Below are positions 18,085 through 27,503 of a stretch of 64,000 nucleotides of DNA, in pieces. The stretch is taken from NCBI GenBank assembly GCA_019113175.1, contig DXHY01000070.1, forward strand, positions 1-64,000. Direction: 5' to 3'. Source of the DNA: Candidatus Eisenbergiella stercoravium (lineage in GTDB: Bacteria; Bacillota; Clostridia; Lachnospirales; Lachnospiraceae). Within the stretch, counting starts at the first letter, position 1. Each line of letters starts with the position of its first letter. The notes beneath the pieces are model-generated. The model searched no databases. It saw only the letters and a program-made list of their open reading frames with translations, and was not told the DNA's origin. The position numbers and the translations under genes are program-made.

Positions 18085-18852
18085 ATGAGCGTTATTTCAA
18101 TGAAGCAGTTACTGGAAGCAGGTGTTCATTTCGGACATCAGACGAGAAGATGGAACCCCAAGATGGCTCCCTACATCTTCACCGAGAGAAACGGCATCCA
18201 CATCATCGACCTGCAGAAGTCTGTAGGCAAGATTGACGAGGCTTACAATGCGGTTTCCGAGATCGCCGCTCAGGGCGGTACGATCCTGTTCGTTGGAACC
18301 AAGAAGCAGGCGCAGGATGCGGTGAAGACCGAGGCGGAGCGCTGCGGTATGTATTATGTAAATGAGAGATGGCTGGGCGGTATGCTCACCAACTTCAAGA
18401 CCATCAGAAGCAGAATCGACAGACTGAAACAGATCGAGACCATGGCTGAGGATGGAACCTTCGATGTGCTTCCCAAGAAGGAAGTTATCCAGATCAAGAA
18501 GGAATGGGAGAAGCTTGAGAAGAACCTTGGCGGAATCAAGAACATGACCAGAATCCCTGATGCGATCTTCGTTGTTGACCCCAAGAAGGAAAGAATCTGC
18601 GTACAGGAAGCGCACATTCTGGGAATCACCTTGATCGGAATCGGCGATACCAACTGCGATCCCGAAGAGCTTGATTTCATCATCCCCGGCAATGACGATG
18701 CCATCAGAGCAGTTAAGCTGATCACCTCCAAGATGGCTGATGCCGTAATCGAGGCAAACCAGGGCGAAGCAGTTTACGATGAGCAGGCTCTGGAGACTGA
18801 GGCGACCGATATCGAAGAGGTTGCAGCTCAGGAAGCGGAAGCAGAGGCTTAA
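18085..18852 (+). CDS. rpsB: 30S ribosomal protein S2
   Basis: 255 residues. Begins [20 protein letters not shown] and continues with [33 protein letters not shown] and [20 protein letters not shown], all universal S2 sequence. The C-terminal tail is acidic and Ala-rich. SD TGGAGGT is 7 bases before the ATG at 18085. Cotranscribed with tsf, which starts 27 bases later. Confidence 0.98.
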   Translation: MSVISMKQLLEAGVHFGHQTRRWNPKMAPYIFTERNGIHIIDLQKSVGKIDEAYNAVSEIAAQGGTILFVGTKKQAQDAVKTEAERCGMYYVNERWLGGMLTNFKTIRSRIDRLKQIETMAEDGTFDVLPKKEVIQIKKEWEKLEKNLGGIKNMTRIPDAIFVVDPKKERICVQEAHILGITLIGIGDTNCDPEELDFIIPGNDDAIRAVKLITSKMADAVIEANQGEAVYDEQALETEATDIEEVAAQEAEAEA

Positions 18853-18879
18853 ACTATAGTTTGGATGGAGGAAAATACA

Positions 18880-19809
18880 ATGGCTATTACAGCAGCAATG
18901 GTAAAGGAATTGAGAGAGATTTCCGGCGCTGGCATGATGGACTGCAAGAAGGCGCTGAACGAAACGAACGGCGATATGGAAGCGGCCATGGAATATCTGA
19001 GAAAGAACGGACAGGCCAAGGCTGAGAAGAAGGCCGGAAGAATTGCGGCAGAAGGACTTTGCCGTATCGCGGTGAAGGATGACACCACAGCTGCGGTTGT
19101 GGAAGTAAATTCTGAGACCGACTTCGTTGCAAAGAATGAGACCTTCCAGGAGTTCGTTGCATCTGTTGCACAGCAGGCAGTGGATTCCGAGGCGGCTGAT
19201 GTGGATGCTTTCCTGGCAGAGGCATGGAATGCAGATCCTTCCAAGACCGTGAAGGAAGCTCTGGTGGAAAAGATCGCTACCATCGGTGAGAACCTGAACA
19301 TCAGAAGATTTCAGAAGGTGGTTGCAGAGCATGGCTGTGTGGTTACCTACACCCACGGCGGCGGAAGAATCGGTGTTATCGTGGAAGCGGATACCGATGT
19401 GGTGAATGATGCCATTAAGGAGTGCCTGACCAATGTTGCCATGCAGGTTGCAGCTCTTTCTCCCAAGTATGTGGCTGTAGAAGATGTGCCTGAGGAATAC
19501 AAGGAGCATGAGAAGCAGATCCTGATCGCGCAGGCGCAGAACGATCCCAAGAATGCGAATAAGCCCGCAAATATCATTGAGAAGATGATTACCGGACGTC
19601 TTGCCAAGGAGCTGAAGGAGGTATGCCTTCTGGAGCAGCCTTATGTAAAGGACAACGATCTGACTGTCGGCAAGTATGTCGCACAGGTTGGCAAGGAGAA
19701 CGGCGCGAACCTTTCTATCAAAGGCTTTGTACGTTTTGAGACCGGCGAAGGCATCGAGAAGAAGGCAGATGACTTTGCGGCAGAGGTTGCTGCTCAGGCA
19801 GGACTGTAA
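18880..19809 (+). CDS. tsf: Elongation factor Ts
   Basis: 309 residues. N-terminal UBA-like domain ending SGAGMMDCKKALNE, then KAEKKAGRIAAEGL and NSETDFVAKNETF, the EF-Tu binding and nucleotide exchange signature. EF-Ts regenerates EF-Tu-GTP. SD GGAGG lies upstream of the ATG at 18880. A terminator follows directly, whereas in most Firmicutes pyrH comes next. Confidence 0.98.
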   Translation: MAITAAMVKELREISGAGMMDCKKALNETNGDMEAAMEYLRKNGQAKAEKKAGRIAAEGLCRIAVKDDTTAAVVEVNSETDFVAKNETFQEFVASVAQQAVDSEAADVDAFLAEAWNADPSKTVKEALVEKIATIGENLNIRRFQKVVAEHGCVVTYTHGGGRIGVIVEADTDVVNDAIKECLTNVAMQVAALSPKYVAVEDVPEEYKEHEKQILIAQAQNDPKNANKPANIIEKMITGRLAKELKEVCLLEQPYVKDNDLTVGKYVAQVGKENGANLSIKGFVRFETGEGIEKKADDFAAEVAAQAGL

Positions 19810-19860
19810 TTTCCAAAAGAAAAGGGCTGCGATATTTTTACAGGACGGCAGCCATGGGAT

Positions 19861-19900
19861 AAAAGCCTCCGAAAACCCTTATCGGTTTTCGGAGGCTTTT
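19861..19900 (+). terminator. Terminator of the rpsB-tsf operon
   Basis: A perfect 17-bp inverted repeat (AAAAGCCTCCGAAAACC and its complement) with a 6-base loop, ending in TTTT. Confidence 0.9.
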
Positions 19901-20015
19901 CTGGAAAATGGATTTCGATTCAGAGGCCTTTTTTACCCGGAAAAAACAGGACGGAAATGTATAATCAGGAAAAAAATCAGGATACTAAGGCAGGACGGGA
20001 AAAGGAGGAGATGCG

Positions 20016-20693
20016 GTGAAGCATTACGGCGTGTTTGATATCATCGGTCCCATTATGGTAGGACCTTCCAGCAGTCATACGGCAGGAGCTGCAAGGCTTG
20101 GTCTGTTCGCCAGGCATCTGTGCGGGGAGGATGTGAAGAAGGCGGTATTTCTTATGCATGGTTCCTTTGCGGAAACCTATGCGGGACATGGGACGGATAA
20201 GGCGCTGCTGGCCGGCATTCAGGGAATCCGGTATGACGATGAGCGTCTGAAGCAGGCTTATGAACTGGCGGAAGAGAACGGAATCGAGGTCTCCTTTATC
20301 CCAGCGGATCTGGGAGATGTGCATCCCAATACGGTGCGGATGGAGCTGACCACAAAGAGCGGGCGTTCGTTTACGATGACCGGAAGCAGCGTGGGAGGCG
20401 GAAGCGTCTGCATTACGGAAATTGATGGGGTGGCCGTGCAGTTTTCCGGCGAACGGCCGATTCTCGCCACCAGACATATGGATGAGCCGGGCGTGATTGC
20501 GGGAATTACGGCGATCCTGTATGCGTATCGGATCAATATCGGAAACATGCAGGTAAACCGCTCGGCCGACAGTCATACAGCCTGTATGTATATGGAACTG
20601 GACGGAGAACTGCCGGGAGAGCTGAAAGGGGCGCTGGAACGGGTTTATGGCGTTCAGAGAGCCCTGCTTCTGAATCCGGCGGATATGAACTGA
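20016..20693 (+). CDS. sdaAB: L-serine dehydratase, iron-sulfur dependent, beta subunit
   Basis: 225 residues. The beta subunit motif GPIMVGPSSSHTAGAARLG is at the N-terminus and an ACT-like domain at the C-terminus (INIGNMQVNRSADSHTACMY). With SdaAA it forms the oxygen-sensitive [4Fe-4S] enzyme that deaminates L-serine to pyruvate and ammonia. The start is GTG at 20016 with AAAGGAGGAG five bases before it; the ATG at 20011 runs into a stop. sdaAA follows. Confidence 0.95.
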   Translation: MKHYGVFDIIGPIMVGPSSSHTAGAARLGLFARHLCGEDVKKAVFLMHGSFAETYAGHGTDKALLAGIQGIRYDDERLKQAYELAEENGIEVSFIPADLGDVHPNTVRMELTTKSGRSFTMTGSSVGGGSVCITEIDGVAVQFSGERPILATRHMDEPGVIAGITAILYAYRINIGNMQVNRSADSHTACMYMELDGELPGELKGALERVYGVQRALLLNPADMN

Positions 20694-20748
20694 CATGGAA
20701 GCAAAACATCCATTGTGCGGCAGTTCCAGAAAAGAGAGAGGATTTGTT

Positions 20749-21702
20749 ATGTTTATAATGGAAGCGGAAAAGCTGACTGAATTTCTGCGTCAGGAAAACA
20801 GGAGACTCTGTGATTACGCTCTGGAACAGGAGCTGGAAGCGGGAACGGGAAGCAGGAAGGAACTCAGGGAGAGAATGGCGCAGACGCTGGCCGTGATGGA
20901 GCGTTCCGTGGAAAAGGCGCGCAGAGAGCCGGTGCGTTCAGTCAGTGGACTGACAGGAGGAAATGCCTGTCTGTATGAGAACTACCGGAAGGCCGGGAAA
21001 AGTATTCTGGGAGAAGCTGTATCCAAAGCGGTGGCAATGGCGCTTTCCTGCAGTGAGTTAAACGCCTCCATGCAGTGTATAGTGGCCTGTCCTACAGCGG
21101 GTTCCTGCGGCATTGTTCCTGCCGTTCTGCTCTCCTGCGCTGAAACCTTTGGGCTGGATCGGGAACAGGTCATAGACGGTCTGTTTACCGCTTCTGCTGT
21201 GGGGATTCTGATCGGCAGCCGGGCAACACTGGCGGGTGCGGAGGGAGGCTGCCAGGCGGAATGCGGTTCCGCAGCGGCAATGGGGGCCGCCGCTGTGGTG
21301 GAAATGCTGGGCGGAACTCCGGAGATGGCTTTTCATGCAGCAGCCATGGCTCTGAAAAATGTGCTTGGTCTGACCTGCGATCCTGTCGCCGGGCTGGTGG
21401 AAATCCCCTGCATCAAACGGAATGCGTCAGGTGCGGTGAATGCCCTGCTTTCGGCAGATCTGGCTCTGGCGGGTGTGAAAAGCTATATTCCCTTTGATGA
21501 GGTGGTGGATGCCATGTATGCCATTGGAAAAGCGATGCCTTCCGAGGTCCGGGAAACTGCAAAGGGCGGTCTGGCCGTATCGCCTACAGGACAGCGCATG
21601 CGGAAAACGGCTGAGGCGGCGCAGACCGGTGGAGAGAAGGCGGGCAGAAGGGCGGACCCGGAGAAGAATACAGGAACTGACGGGAAAATGTCCGATGGCT
21701 GA
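20749..21702 (+). CDS. sdaAA: L-serine dehydratase, iron-sulfur dependent, alpha subunit
   Basis: 317 residues. CIVACPTAGSCGIVPAVLL, CQAECGSAAAMGAAAVVEML and CDPVAGLVEIPCIKRNASGA hold the cysteines of the [4Fe-4S] cluster and the catalytic pocket. The ATG at 20749 has AGAGAGAGGA upstream; an earlier in-frame ATG at 20695 lacks an SD. The C-terminal tail of about 35 charged residues after SPTGQRMRKTAEAA is longer than usual. Operates with sdaAB just upstream in serine catabolism. Confidence 0.94.
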   Translation: MFIMEAEKLTEFLRQENRRLCDYALEQELEAGTGSRKELRERMAQTLAVMERSVEKARREPVRSVSGLTGGNACLYENYRKAGKSILGEAVSKAVAMALSCSELNASMQCIVACPTAGSCGIVPAVLLSCAETFGLDREQVIDGLFTASAVGILIGSRATLAGAEGGCQAECGSAAAMGAAAVVEMLGGTPEMAFHAAAMALKNVLGLTCDPVAGLVEIPCIKRNASGAVNALLSADLALAGVKSYIPFDEVVDAMYAIGKAMPSEVRETAKGGLAVSPTGQRMRKTAEAAQTGGEKAGRRADPEKNTGTDGKMSDG

Positions 21703-21752
21703 AAATGGAGCAGTTGACCGAAGAGAAAGGATTTGACTGGAAAGGGGCAAAA

Positions 21753-22970
21753 ATGGAGGTTATCAGAGCGGGCGCGCAGTGGAAGGAAGAAATTCTTCGT
21801 TTTGCTGACAGGATATTCGGGAAGGATGTGCAGCCGGGCGGCTTTGCGGAGCTGATTCCTGATGTATACGGACCGGAGGCGGCCTGCGACGGAAATCACC
21901 TTCTCGTTGTGGAGGATGGAAGGATTCGTGCGCTTTTGCTGACCGAACCGATATCCTTCGTGAGCGGAGGCGAAATCCTGAAGGGAATCGGCGTAGGAAC
22001 GGTGAGCGTTGCAGAGGATGCGCGCGGGAGAGGGTTTATGCAGCTTCTCCTGAAAACGGTTCGGGAATGGATGACGAAGGAAGGATATGTCTTCGCAGTT
22101 CTAGCGGGACAGAGGCAGCGTTATGCCTACTGGGGATATGAACCCATGGAGATGAAGATCAGCATGCATCTGGATGCAGGAAACGGAAAGCATGGTCTTG
22201 TCCGTGCCTGTGCAGCCGGAGGAAAGGCAGGCGGACCGGATGCTGCTTCGAACGAAAAGACGCCGATTACCGTTACGGCGGACGAAGGGATTTCCTTTGC
22301 GGAGATGGAGGAAGGGAGCGAAGAAGAGGGGCTCGCGTTTGAGCTCTTTGAGCGCCTCCCTCTGCATACGCTCCGACAGAAGGAAAGGTTTGCACGGCAT
22401 CTGAAGTCAGGAAGGTGCATTCCTCTTGTTATCCGGGAAAACGGCCGCTTTGCCGGATATATGTGCGATTCCGTCCGAAATGGGAAGCATAAAATAGCAG
22501 AGCTGGAGCTTGCGGATATGGAGCTGTACCCGGCAGTTCTTACGGCTTACTGGAAGCAGAGAGCGCCGGAGGGCTTTTCTGTGGAGCTGGCCCCCTTCCG
22601 GATACAGGAATTCTCTTTTCTGGAAAAAGTCTGCGGAAGCTATGAGCTGTGCACGGGACATCAGTATTATGTGGCGGATCTTCCCGCAATGCTGGATTTC
22701 TTTCTGCGGGCGAAACAGAGGCTTACGGGCCTTTCGGACGGGGAATGGTCCTTTCAGGTGGAGGAGAGGCTGTACTGCTGCAGCGTCAAAGGTGGAAACA
22801 TTCAGGTAACTGTGGGTGCCGGTAAGAAGGATAAAGGCGTTAAAGAATGGGAAAAGGGAGAGCTGGTGCGTTTTCTGTTTGGCCCTTCTTCCGCGGTCTT
22901 TGGACTTTTCGGAGCACCGGCAGGATGGTTTCCGCTTCCTCTTTATCTTCCCGGAGCGGATGCCGTATAG
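21753..22970 (+). CDS. GNAT family N-acetyltransferase of the Eis-like two-domain type
   Basis: 405 residues. The N-terminal GNAT contains GIGVGTVSVAEDARGRGFMQ, where RGRGFM is the acetyl-CoA loop (about residues 92-97), and VLAGQRQRYAYWGYE. A second, weaker GNAT-like half and a C-terminal sterol-carrier-like region follow, as in Eis-type acetyltransferases. The substrate is unknown. The ATG at 21753 has AAAGGGG upstream; ATG at 21705 is an alternative. Confidence 0.75.
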   Translation: MEVIRAGAQWKEEILRFADRIFGKDVQPGGFAELIPDVYGPEAACDGNHLLVVEDGRIRALLLTEPISFVSGGEILKGIGVGTVSVAEDARGRGFMQLLLKTVREWMTKEGYVFAVLAGQRQRYAYWGYEPMEMKISMHLDAGNGKHGLVRACAAGGKAGGPDAASNEKTPITVTADEGISFAEMEEGSEEEGLAFELFERLPLHTLRQKERFARHLKSGRCIPLVIRENGRFAGYMCDSVRNGKHKIAELELADMELYPAVLTAYWKQRAPEGFSVELAPFRIQEFSFLEKVCGSYELCTGHQYYVADLPAMLDFFLRAKQRLTGLSDGEWSFQVEERLYCCSVKGGNIQVTVGAGKKDKGVKEWEKGELVRFLFGPSSAVFGLFGAPAGWFPLPLYLPGADAV

Positions 22971-23056
22971 TGCATGGAAACGTAGTATATGGGAACGGAG
23001 AGAGGAAGAAAGCGGTATTTTGATGCAGATGTGCGTGGACATATGGAGGAGAAATT

Positions 23057-23851
23057 ATGATAGTAAAAAACAATCTGTTTCCGGGAGGAGTAAGGCGCGC
23101 TCTGACCATGAGCTATGACGACGGGATGGAGTACGATTACCGGCTGGTGGAAATTTTCAACCGGAGCGGTATTCGGGGAACCTTTCATCTGAACAGCGGA
23201 AGACTTGGCGAAAAGGAGAGAGTCCGTCCGGAGGATGTGGCAAAGCTTTATAAGAACCATGAGGTATCGGTACATACGGTGAATCATCCCTATCTGACTC
23301 AGATCCCGGATGCCCAGGTGCTGGAGGAGATCCTGGAGGATAAGGAAAGACTGGAAGAGTTGTGCGGCTATCCGGTGAGGGGCATGTCCTGGCCTTTCGG
23401 CGCCTGTACGGATCACGCGGTTGATCTGGCTGTGGCCTGCGGCATGGAATACAGCCGGACAGTGGAGGCCACGGGGGAATTTGATCTGCCGCAGAATTTT
23501 ATGAAATGGAATCCGACAGCCCATCATGACGGTGATCTGAAGGGATTATGGAAGCGGTTTATGGAAAGAGAGTTTGAACAGCAGCTGCTCTTTTATGTGT
23601 GGGGGCACAGCTTTGAATTTGACCGGAACCAGAACTGGGAGAGGATTGAAGAGTTCTGTTCAATGGCAGGCGGAAGAGAGGATGTGTGGTATGCCACCAA
23701 CATTGAGATTCTGGATTATGTGCAGGCGTCGCGCGGCCTGAGATTTTCCCGCAATAGAAAACTGGTGTATAACCCTTCCGCACAGAATGTCTGGATCAGC
23801 GTGGACAGAGAGCCGGTATGCATCGGCGCAGGAGAATTCAGAAAGCTTTAA
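23057..23851 (+). CDS. Polysaccharide deacetylase family protein (CE4/NodB fold)
   Basis: 264 residues. RALTMSYDDGMEYD is the NodB motif 1 (metal-binding Asp pair), HTVNHPYL near residue 75 is the His-x3-His metal site, and SWPFGACTDHAVD follows. There is no signal peptide, so it is probably cytosolic and may act on an intracellular sugar derivative. SD GGAGGAGAAATT precedes the ATG at 23057. Confidence 0.8.
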   Translation: MIVKNNLFPGGVRRALTMSYDDGMEYDYRLVEIFNRSGIRGTFHLNSGRLGEKERVRPEDVAKLYKNHEVSVHTVNHPYLTQIPDAQVLEEILEDKERLEELCGYPVRGMSWPFGACTDHAVDLAVACGMEYSRTVEATGEFDLPQNFMKWNPTAHHDGDLKGLWKRFMEREFEQQLLFYVWGHSFEFDRNQNWERIEEFCSMAGGREDVWYATNIEILDYVQASRGLRFSRNRKLVYNPSAQNVWISVDREPVCIGAGEFRKL

Positions 23852-23883
23852 AAACAGAAAGACAGGAAAAGAGGTCTTTGATT

Positions 23884-24777
23884 ATGAACAGACAGTTTCA
23901 GATCATAAGCGATGGATCCTGTGATCTTCCGCCGGAGCTGGCGGCAGAGAAACAGATCCGGGTGATACCTTTTTATGTATCCTTTGATGGAAAGAATTAT
24001 CAGAAGGAGCAGGAGGAAATCGGCATCCGGGAGTTTTATCGGGAAATGGTAAACAGGAAGGGAGTATATCCCAGATCCTCCCTGCCATCGGTGCAGGATT
24101 ACATGGACGCATTTCTGCCCTATGCAAAGGCGGGCATTCCCATGCTGGTGCTGTGTATTTCCACGAAGCTGAGCGGCTCCATGCAGTCGGCACTTTCCGC
24201 CAGAGAGCTGATTCTGGAGGACTATCCGGATGCGAAAATCCGCGTGATCGACACCACGCTCTGTACCGTACTGCAGGGGCTTCTCGTGCTGGAAGCGGCT
24301 GCCATGCAGAAGCGGGGGGCCAGCTTTGAAGAGACGGCGGAGCGGATGGAAGCGATCAGGTCTACCGGACGCATTTTTTTCACCGTGGGCAATCTGGAAT
24401 ATCTTCAGGCCGGCGGACGGATCGGCCGGGTGGCCGGAATCGCAGGTTCTCTTCTGGGTATCCGTCCGGTGATCACCATGAAGGAAGGGGAAATTTTCCC
24501 TTCCGGAATCAGCCGTTCCCGGAAGAAAACACTGGATAAGACCATCGATCTTCTGAAGGAGTTTTTACAGAAATGCGGGGGAACGGTAAAAAAATATTCC
24601 CTTGCGGCCGGCTTTGGCTATGACAGAGAAGAAGCGGAGGAATACCGGAAGCTGGTGGTGGAGCGGCTGGACGGGCAGATCAGCCTGGAGGAACTTCCGA
24701 TGTATCAGATCGGCGCAACCATCGGTGTGCATACGGGGCCTTATCCGCTGGGGCTTGGTATTCTGGAGCGGGCCTAA
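23884..24777 (+). CDS. DegV family fatty acid-binding protein
   Basis: 297 residues. IISDGSCDLPPELAAEKQIR at the N-terminus, SLPSVQDYMDAF, CISTKLSGSMQSA, LEYLQAGGRIGRV and the C-terminal IGVHTGPYPLGLG are DegV family signatures. DegV/FakB proteins present bound fatty acids to the FakA kinase. ATG 23884 has AGAGG upstream. Its 3' end overlaps the convergent AGCS gene by four bases. Confidence 0.92.
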   Translation: MNRQFQIISDGSCDLPPELAAEKQIRVIPFYVSFDGKNYQKEQEEIGIREFYREMVNRKGVYPRSSLPSVQDYMDAFLPYAKAGIPMLVLCISTKLSGSMQSALSARELILEDYPDAKIRVIDTTLCTVLQGLLVLEAAAMQKRGASFEETAERMEAIRSTGRIFFTVGNLEYLQAGGRIGRVAGIAGSLLGIRPVITMKEGEIFPSGISRSRKKTLDKTIDLLKEFLQKCGGTVKKYSLAAGFGYDREEAEEYRKLVVERLDGQISLEELPMYQIGATIGVHTGPYPLGLGILERA

Positions 24778-26069
24778 ATCCGGATTTTTTTCTGCAGGGC
24801 AAACAGGGCCAGGCAGCTGGGAAAGACCATGAGGGCGTTAATCAGGTCCGTCACGCTCCAGACCAGATCCATGGGCAGCACGGCCCCGATATAGATCATG
24901 ACAATATAGCAGAGATGATAGGAGACAAGGCTCTGGCCGCCGAAGAGATATTCGGCGGCCCTTTCTCCATAATAGCACCAGCCGATTAGAGTGGTGAGAG
25001 CGAAGGCCACCAGAGAAAAGGAAAGAATGGCCGCTCCTCCGGGAAGAAAGGTGAAAGCGGCTGTGGTCAGACTGGCGGAACTGTAGCCTGTGATGGATTC
25101 GGGATTTTTCAGGATGTTGCTGATGATCACAAGCCCTGTGATGGCGCACATGACCACCGTGTCCCAGAACACCGCCGTCATGGAGATGAGGCCCTGCCGG
25201 CGGGGATCTCTGGTTCCTGAAGAAGCAGCGGCAATGGCGGCTGTGCCGATGCCCGCCTCATTGGTAAAAAGTCCTCTTGCGATCCCGTAGCGCGCTGCGC
25301 TCTGTACGGTGCTTCCGATGAAGCCTCCTGCCGCGGCACGGGGAGAAAGAGCGCTCTCCAGAATCAGGGAACAGGACGGAAGCAGAACGTCCCGATTGAG
25401 GAAAAGAAGATACAGGCAGCAGATGATATAGAAAAAGCCCAGAGCAGGCACCATACGGGAACAGAAGGTTCCGATGGAACGGACGCCGCCCAGAATTACC
25501 AGTCCGGCAATTACGGCCGCCAAAATGCCGATAAGATGAGAGGAAACGGGAAATACGGTATGCACCGCCTCCGTGATGGCGGAAGACTGGGTAGTGCAGC
25601 CTACGCCGAAGGCTGCCAGAATGACACAGGCTGCATACACCATTCCAAGAGGACGGCTGTGAAGCCCTTTTTCGAGCACATACATGGGACCGCCCACACA
25701 GGTGCCGTCTTTTTTTCGGACGCCGAACAGGACGGACAGATAACATTCGGCATAGCAGGTGGCCATGCCGAGGATGCCGGTGATCCAGCACCAGAACAGG
25801 GCGCCGGGGCCGCCGACGGCAACAGCGGTGGAAACACCGATGATGTTTCCGGTCCCCAGCGTGGCGGCCAGGGTGGTGGCAAGCGCTGCGAAGCCGGAAA
25901 GACCGGAACCGTTTCCTTCCTCCGGTGTGACGGAAAGACGAATCGCCTTCAGGGTATATTTTTGAGGGAATTTCAGCTTTACGGTAAAAAACAGATGTGC
26001 TCCTGCGAGAAGCGCAAGCAGGGGAAATCCCCAGAGAAACTGATTGACCTGTTCCAGGATGGAGAGCAT
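24774..26069 (-). CDS. Sodium:alanine symporter family (AGCS) amino acid transporter
   Basis: 431 residues with about ten hydrophobic helices. LATTLAATLGTGNIIGVSTA, WCWITGILGMATCYAECYLS and the FTNEAGIGTAAIAAA motif are AGCS family hallmarks. Such proteins import alanine or glycine with sodium. SD ACGGAGGCAGCC precedes the ATG at 26069. It lies 90 bases downstream of the other minus-strand permease and may share its transcript. Confidence 0.92.
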   Translation of the reverse strand: MLSILEQVNQFLWGFPLLALLAGAHLFFTVKLKFPQKYTLKAIRLSVTPEEGNGSGLSGFAALATTLAATLGTGNIIGVSTAVAVGGPGALFWCWITGILGMATCYAECYLSVLFGVRKKDGTCVGGPMYVLEKGLHSRPLGMVYAACVILAAFGVGCTTQSSAITEAVHTVFPVSSHLIGILAAVIAGLVILGGVRSIGTFCSRMVPALGFFYIICCLYLLFLNRDVLLPSCSLILESALSPRAAAGGFIGSTVQSAARYGIARGLFTNEAGIGTAAIAAASSGTRDPRRQGLISMTAVFWDTVVMCAITGLVIISNILKNPESITGYSSASLTTAAFTFLPGGAAILSFSLVAFALTTLIGWCYYGERAAEYLFGGQSLVSYHLCYIVMIYIGAVLPMDLVWSVTDLINALMVFPSCLALFALQKKIRI

Positions 26070-26159
26070 GGCTGCCTCCGTCTTTTTTTATCACTATATG
26101 TCCCTTTTTCTTTCGATATTCCCGAAAGCAGTCTGTGGCCGATTTCCCCGCCCGGGCAC

Positions 26160-27275
26160 TCAGAAATCGCCCAGCAGGAGGGCAGCCGCAAGCAGTATGA
26201 GCAGAAAGCCCGCGTTTACTGCCGTAAAGGCCAGAAGATAGGCGCCCTTCCGGCACCCATCCGTCCGTGCGTACTGTTTGTAGGAGATCAGGCTGGCCAG
26301 AGAAGCGATGAGGGTGCCCAGTCCGCCGATGTTCACTCCTACAAGAAGCGGCCGGAAGGCGGTGGTGAAGCCGGACAGCAGGAGTGCGGAAGGGACATTG
26401 CTGATGACCTGGCTGGACAGCACGCCGACGATGAGCTCATGACCGGAAAGAATACGGGCGAGCAGATCAGAGACCGCAGGCAGGCGGCCCATATTCCCGA
26501 TGAAGAGAAAAAAGAACACAAAAGTGAAAAGAAGACCGTAGTCCGCTTTCCGGAGCAGAGGCCGGTTGATCAGAAGGAGGACGATGAGCGTAACGGCGAG
26601 GATGAGCTGCCAGGGAAGGAAACGCAGAACGGCGCCCATGCAGAGAAGGAACAGGAAGATATAACAGCCCAGCTTTTTCCTGTCCACAGGAGGAAGATCG
26701 GTGAAAACGGAAGATAAGCGCACCGGCTCATTTTTTCCGGGAAAGAGGGAGAGAATGAGCAGCACAAAGGAAATGGCGGTATAGGGGAACATGACAGAAA
26801 GAAATTCACCGATTCCCATGCCGGAAAGATTGTACAGATACAGATTCTGCGGATTTCCCACCGGCGTGAGCATACTCCCCAGGTTTGCGGCGACAGTCTG
26901 CAGGACGATGACGGGGATCAGCCGTTTCTGCTGTCCCGTAATGGAGAGAACCAGAACAGTGAACGGCACAAAGGTAATCAGTGCCACATCATTGGTGATC
27001 AGCATGCTGAGAAAGAAGCACAGGAATATCAGAACGGCGGAAAGCTGTCTGGTATTTGCGGTCCGGCCGAGAACAAAAACCGCCAGTTTGCGGAATATCC
27101 CCTGTTCCTGAAAACCGTTCATGACGCACATCAGAGAGAAAAGCAGCGCCAGAACCCGATAGTCGATATAGGAAACATACGCTGCATCAGGATGTACGAA
27201 AAACATGGACAGTACGGCGAGCACGCCGGAAGCTGTAAGAACAGGATCTTTTTTCAGGGCAGTGAGGACTTTCAT
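26160..27275 (-). CDS. SLC13/CitMHS-like permease
   Basis: 371 residues, nine to eleven predicted helices. Two motifs of the ion transporter superfamily are visible: FLSMLITNDVALITFVPFTV (first half) and NLGSMLTPVGNPQNLYLY (the Asn-Pro hairpin), with a related VISNVPSALLLSGF in the second half. It probably moves an anion such as a carboxylate, but the substrate is not deducible. ATG 27275 has AAAGGAG eight bases upstream; the frame is open to 27380 without another SD. Confidence 0.8.
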   Translation of the reverse strand: MKVLTALKKDPVLTASGVLAVLSMFFVHPDAAYVSYIDYRVLALLFSLMCVMNGFQEQGIFRKLAVFVLGRTANTRQLSAVLIFLCFFLSMLITNDVALITFVPFTVLVLSITGQQKRLIPVIVLQTVAANLGSMLTPVGNPQNLYLYNLSGMGIGEFLSVMFPYTAISFVLLILSLFPGKNEPVRLSSVFTDLPPVDRKKLGCYIFLFLLCMGAVLRFLPWQLILAVTLIVLLLINRPLLRKADYGLLFTFVFFFLFIGNMGRLPAVSDLLARILSGHELIVGVLSSQVISNVPSALLLSGFTTAFRPLLVGVNIGGLGTLIASLASLISYKQYARTDGCRKGAYLLAFTAVNAGFLLILLAAALLLGDF

Positions 27276-27330
27276 CGGTGAGGCTCCTTTCTCTTCTGGA
27301 AGGTAAAACTGCTGCTCTATGTGCGCAACT

Positions 27331-27358
27331 ATTTTACCACGGAGAGGGAGAATTGCAA
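27331..27358 (-). promoter_or_regulatory. Promoter for the minus-strand permease gene
   Basis: On the minus strand, TTGCAA (27353-27358) and TAAAAT (27331-27336) are 16 bp apart, about 55 bases before the start codon. Confidence 0.55.
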
Positions 27359-27384
27359 GAGAATGTTTAAGAGGAATCAATCAG

Positions 27385-27414
27385 TTGACCCTCCTCGCGG
27401 TCAGATGCTATAAT
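27385..27414 (+). promoter_or_regulatory. Promoter for hypB
   Basis: TTGACC (27385-27390) and an extended -10, TGCTATAAT (TATAAT at 27409-27414), are 18 bp apart. The string GATGCTATAATTT is also found at the pyrH promoter. Confidence 0.75.
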
Positions 27415-27424
27415 TTGGACAGCG

Positions 27425-27462
27425 GTTTGTATGCTGCCTGAAGAATCAGGCAGCATACAAAC
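27425..27462 (+). promoter_or_regulatory. Perfect 16-bp hairpin at the 5' end of the hypB transcript
   Basis: GTTTGTATGCTGCCTG (27425-27440) and its exact complement (27447-27462) flank a six-base loop that can add an A-T pair. It starts within about five bases of the predicted transcription start and is not followed by a T run, so it is more likely an operator or an RNA-stabilising hairpin than a terminator. Confidence 0.75.
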
Positions 27463-27503
27463 AGGGATTTTACCATAAGCACAGAATCGGGAGGAACAAA
27501 ACA

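Noticed and set aside
18109..19509. Minus-strand open frame of 466 codons opposite rpsB-tsf
   Set aside because: It crosses two certain genes and their intergenic region antisense; the peptide is low-complexity Leu/His/Ser with no recognisable domain.
19921..19970. TATAAT at 19960 as the sdaAB promoter
   Set aside because: No acceptable -35 lies 16-18 bases upstream, so I did not list it as a feature.
25536..26717. 393-codon + strand frame opposite the two minus-strand permeases
   Set aside because: The minus-strand products have clear AGCS and SLC13 motifs and hydrophobic helices; the + strand peptide is charged, featureless and spans both genes.
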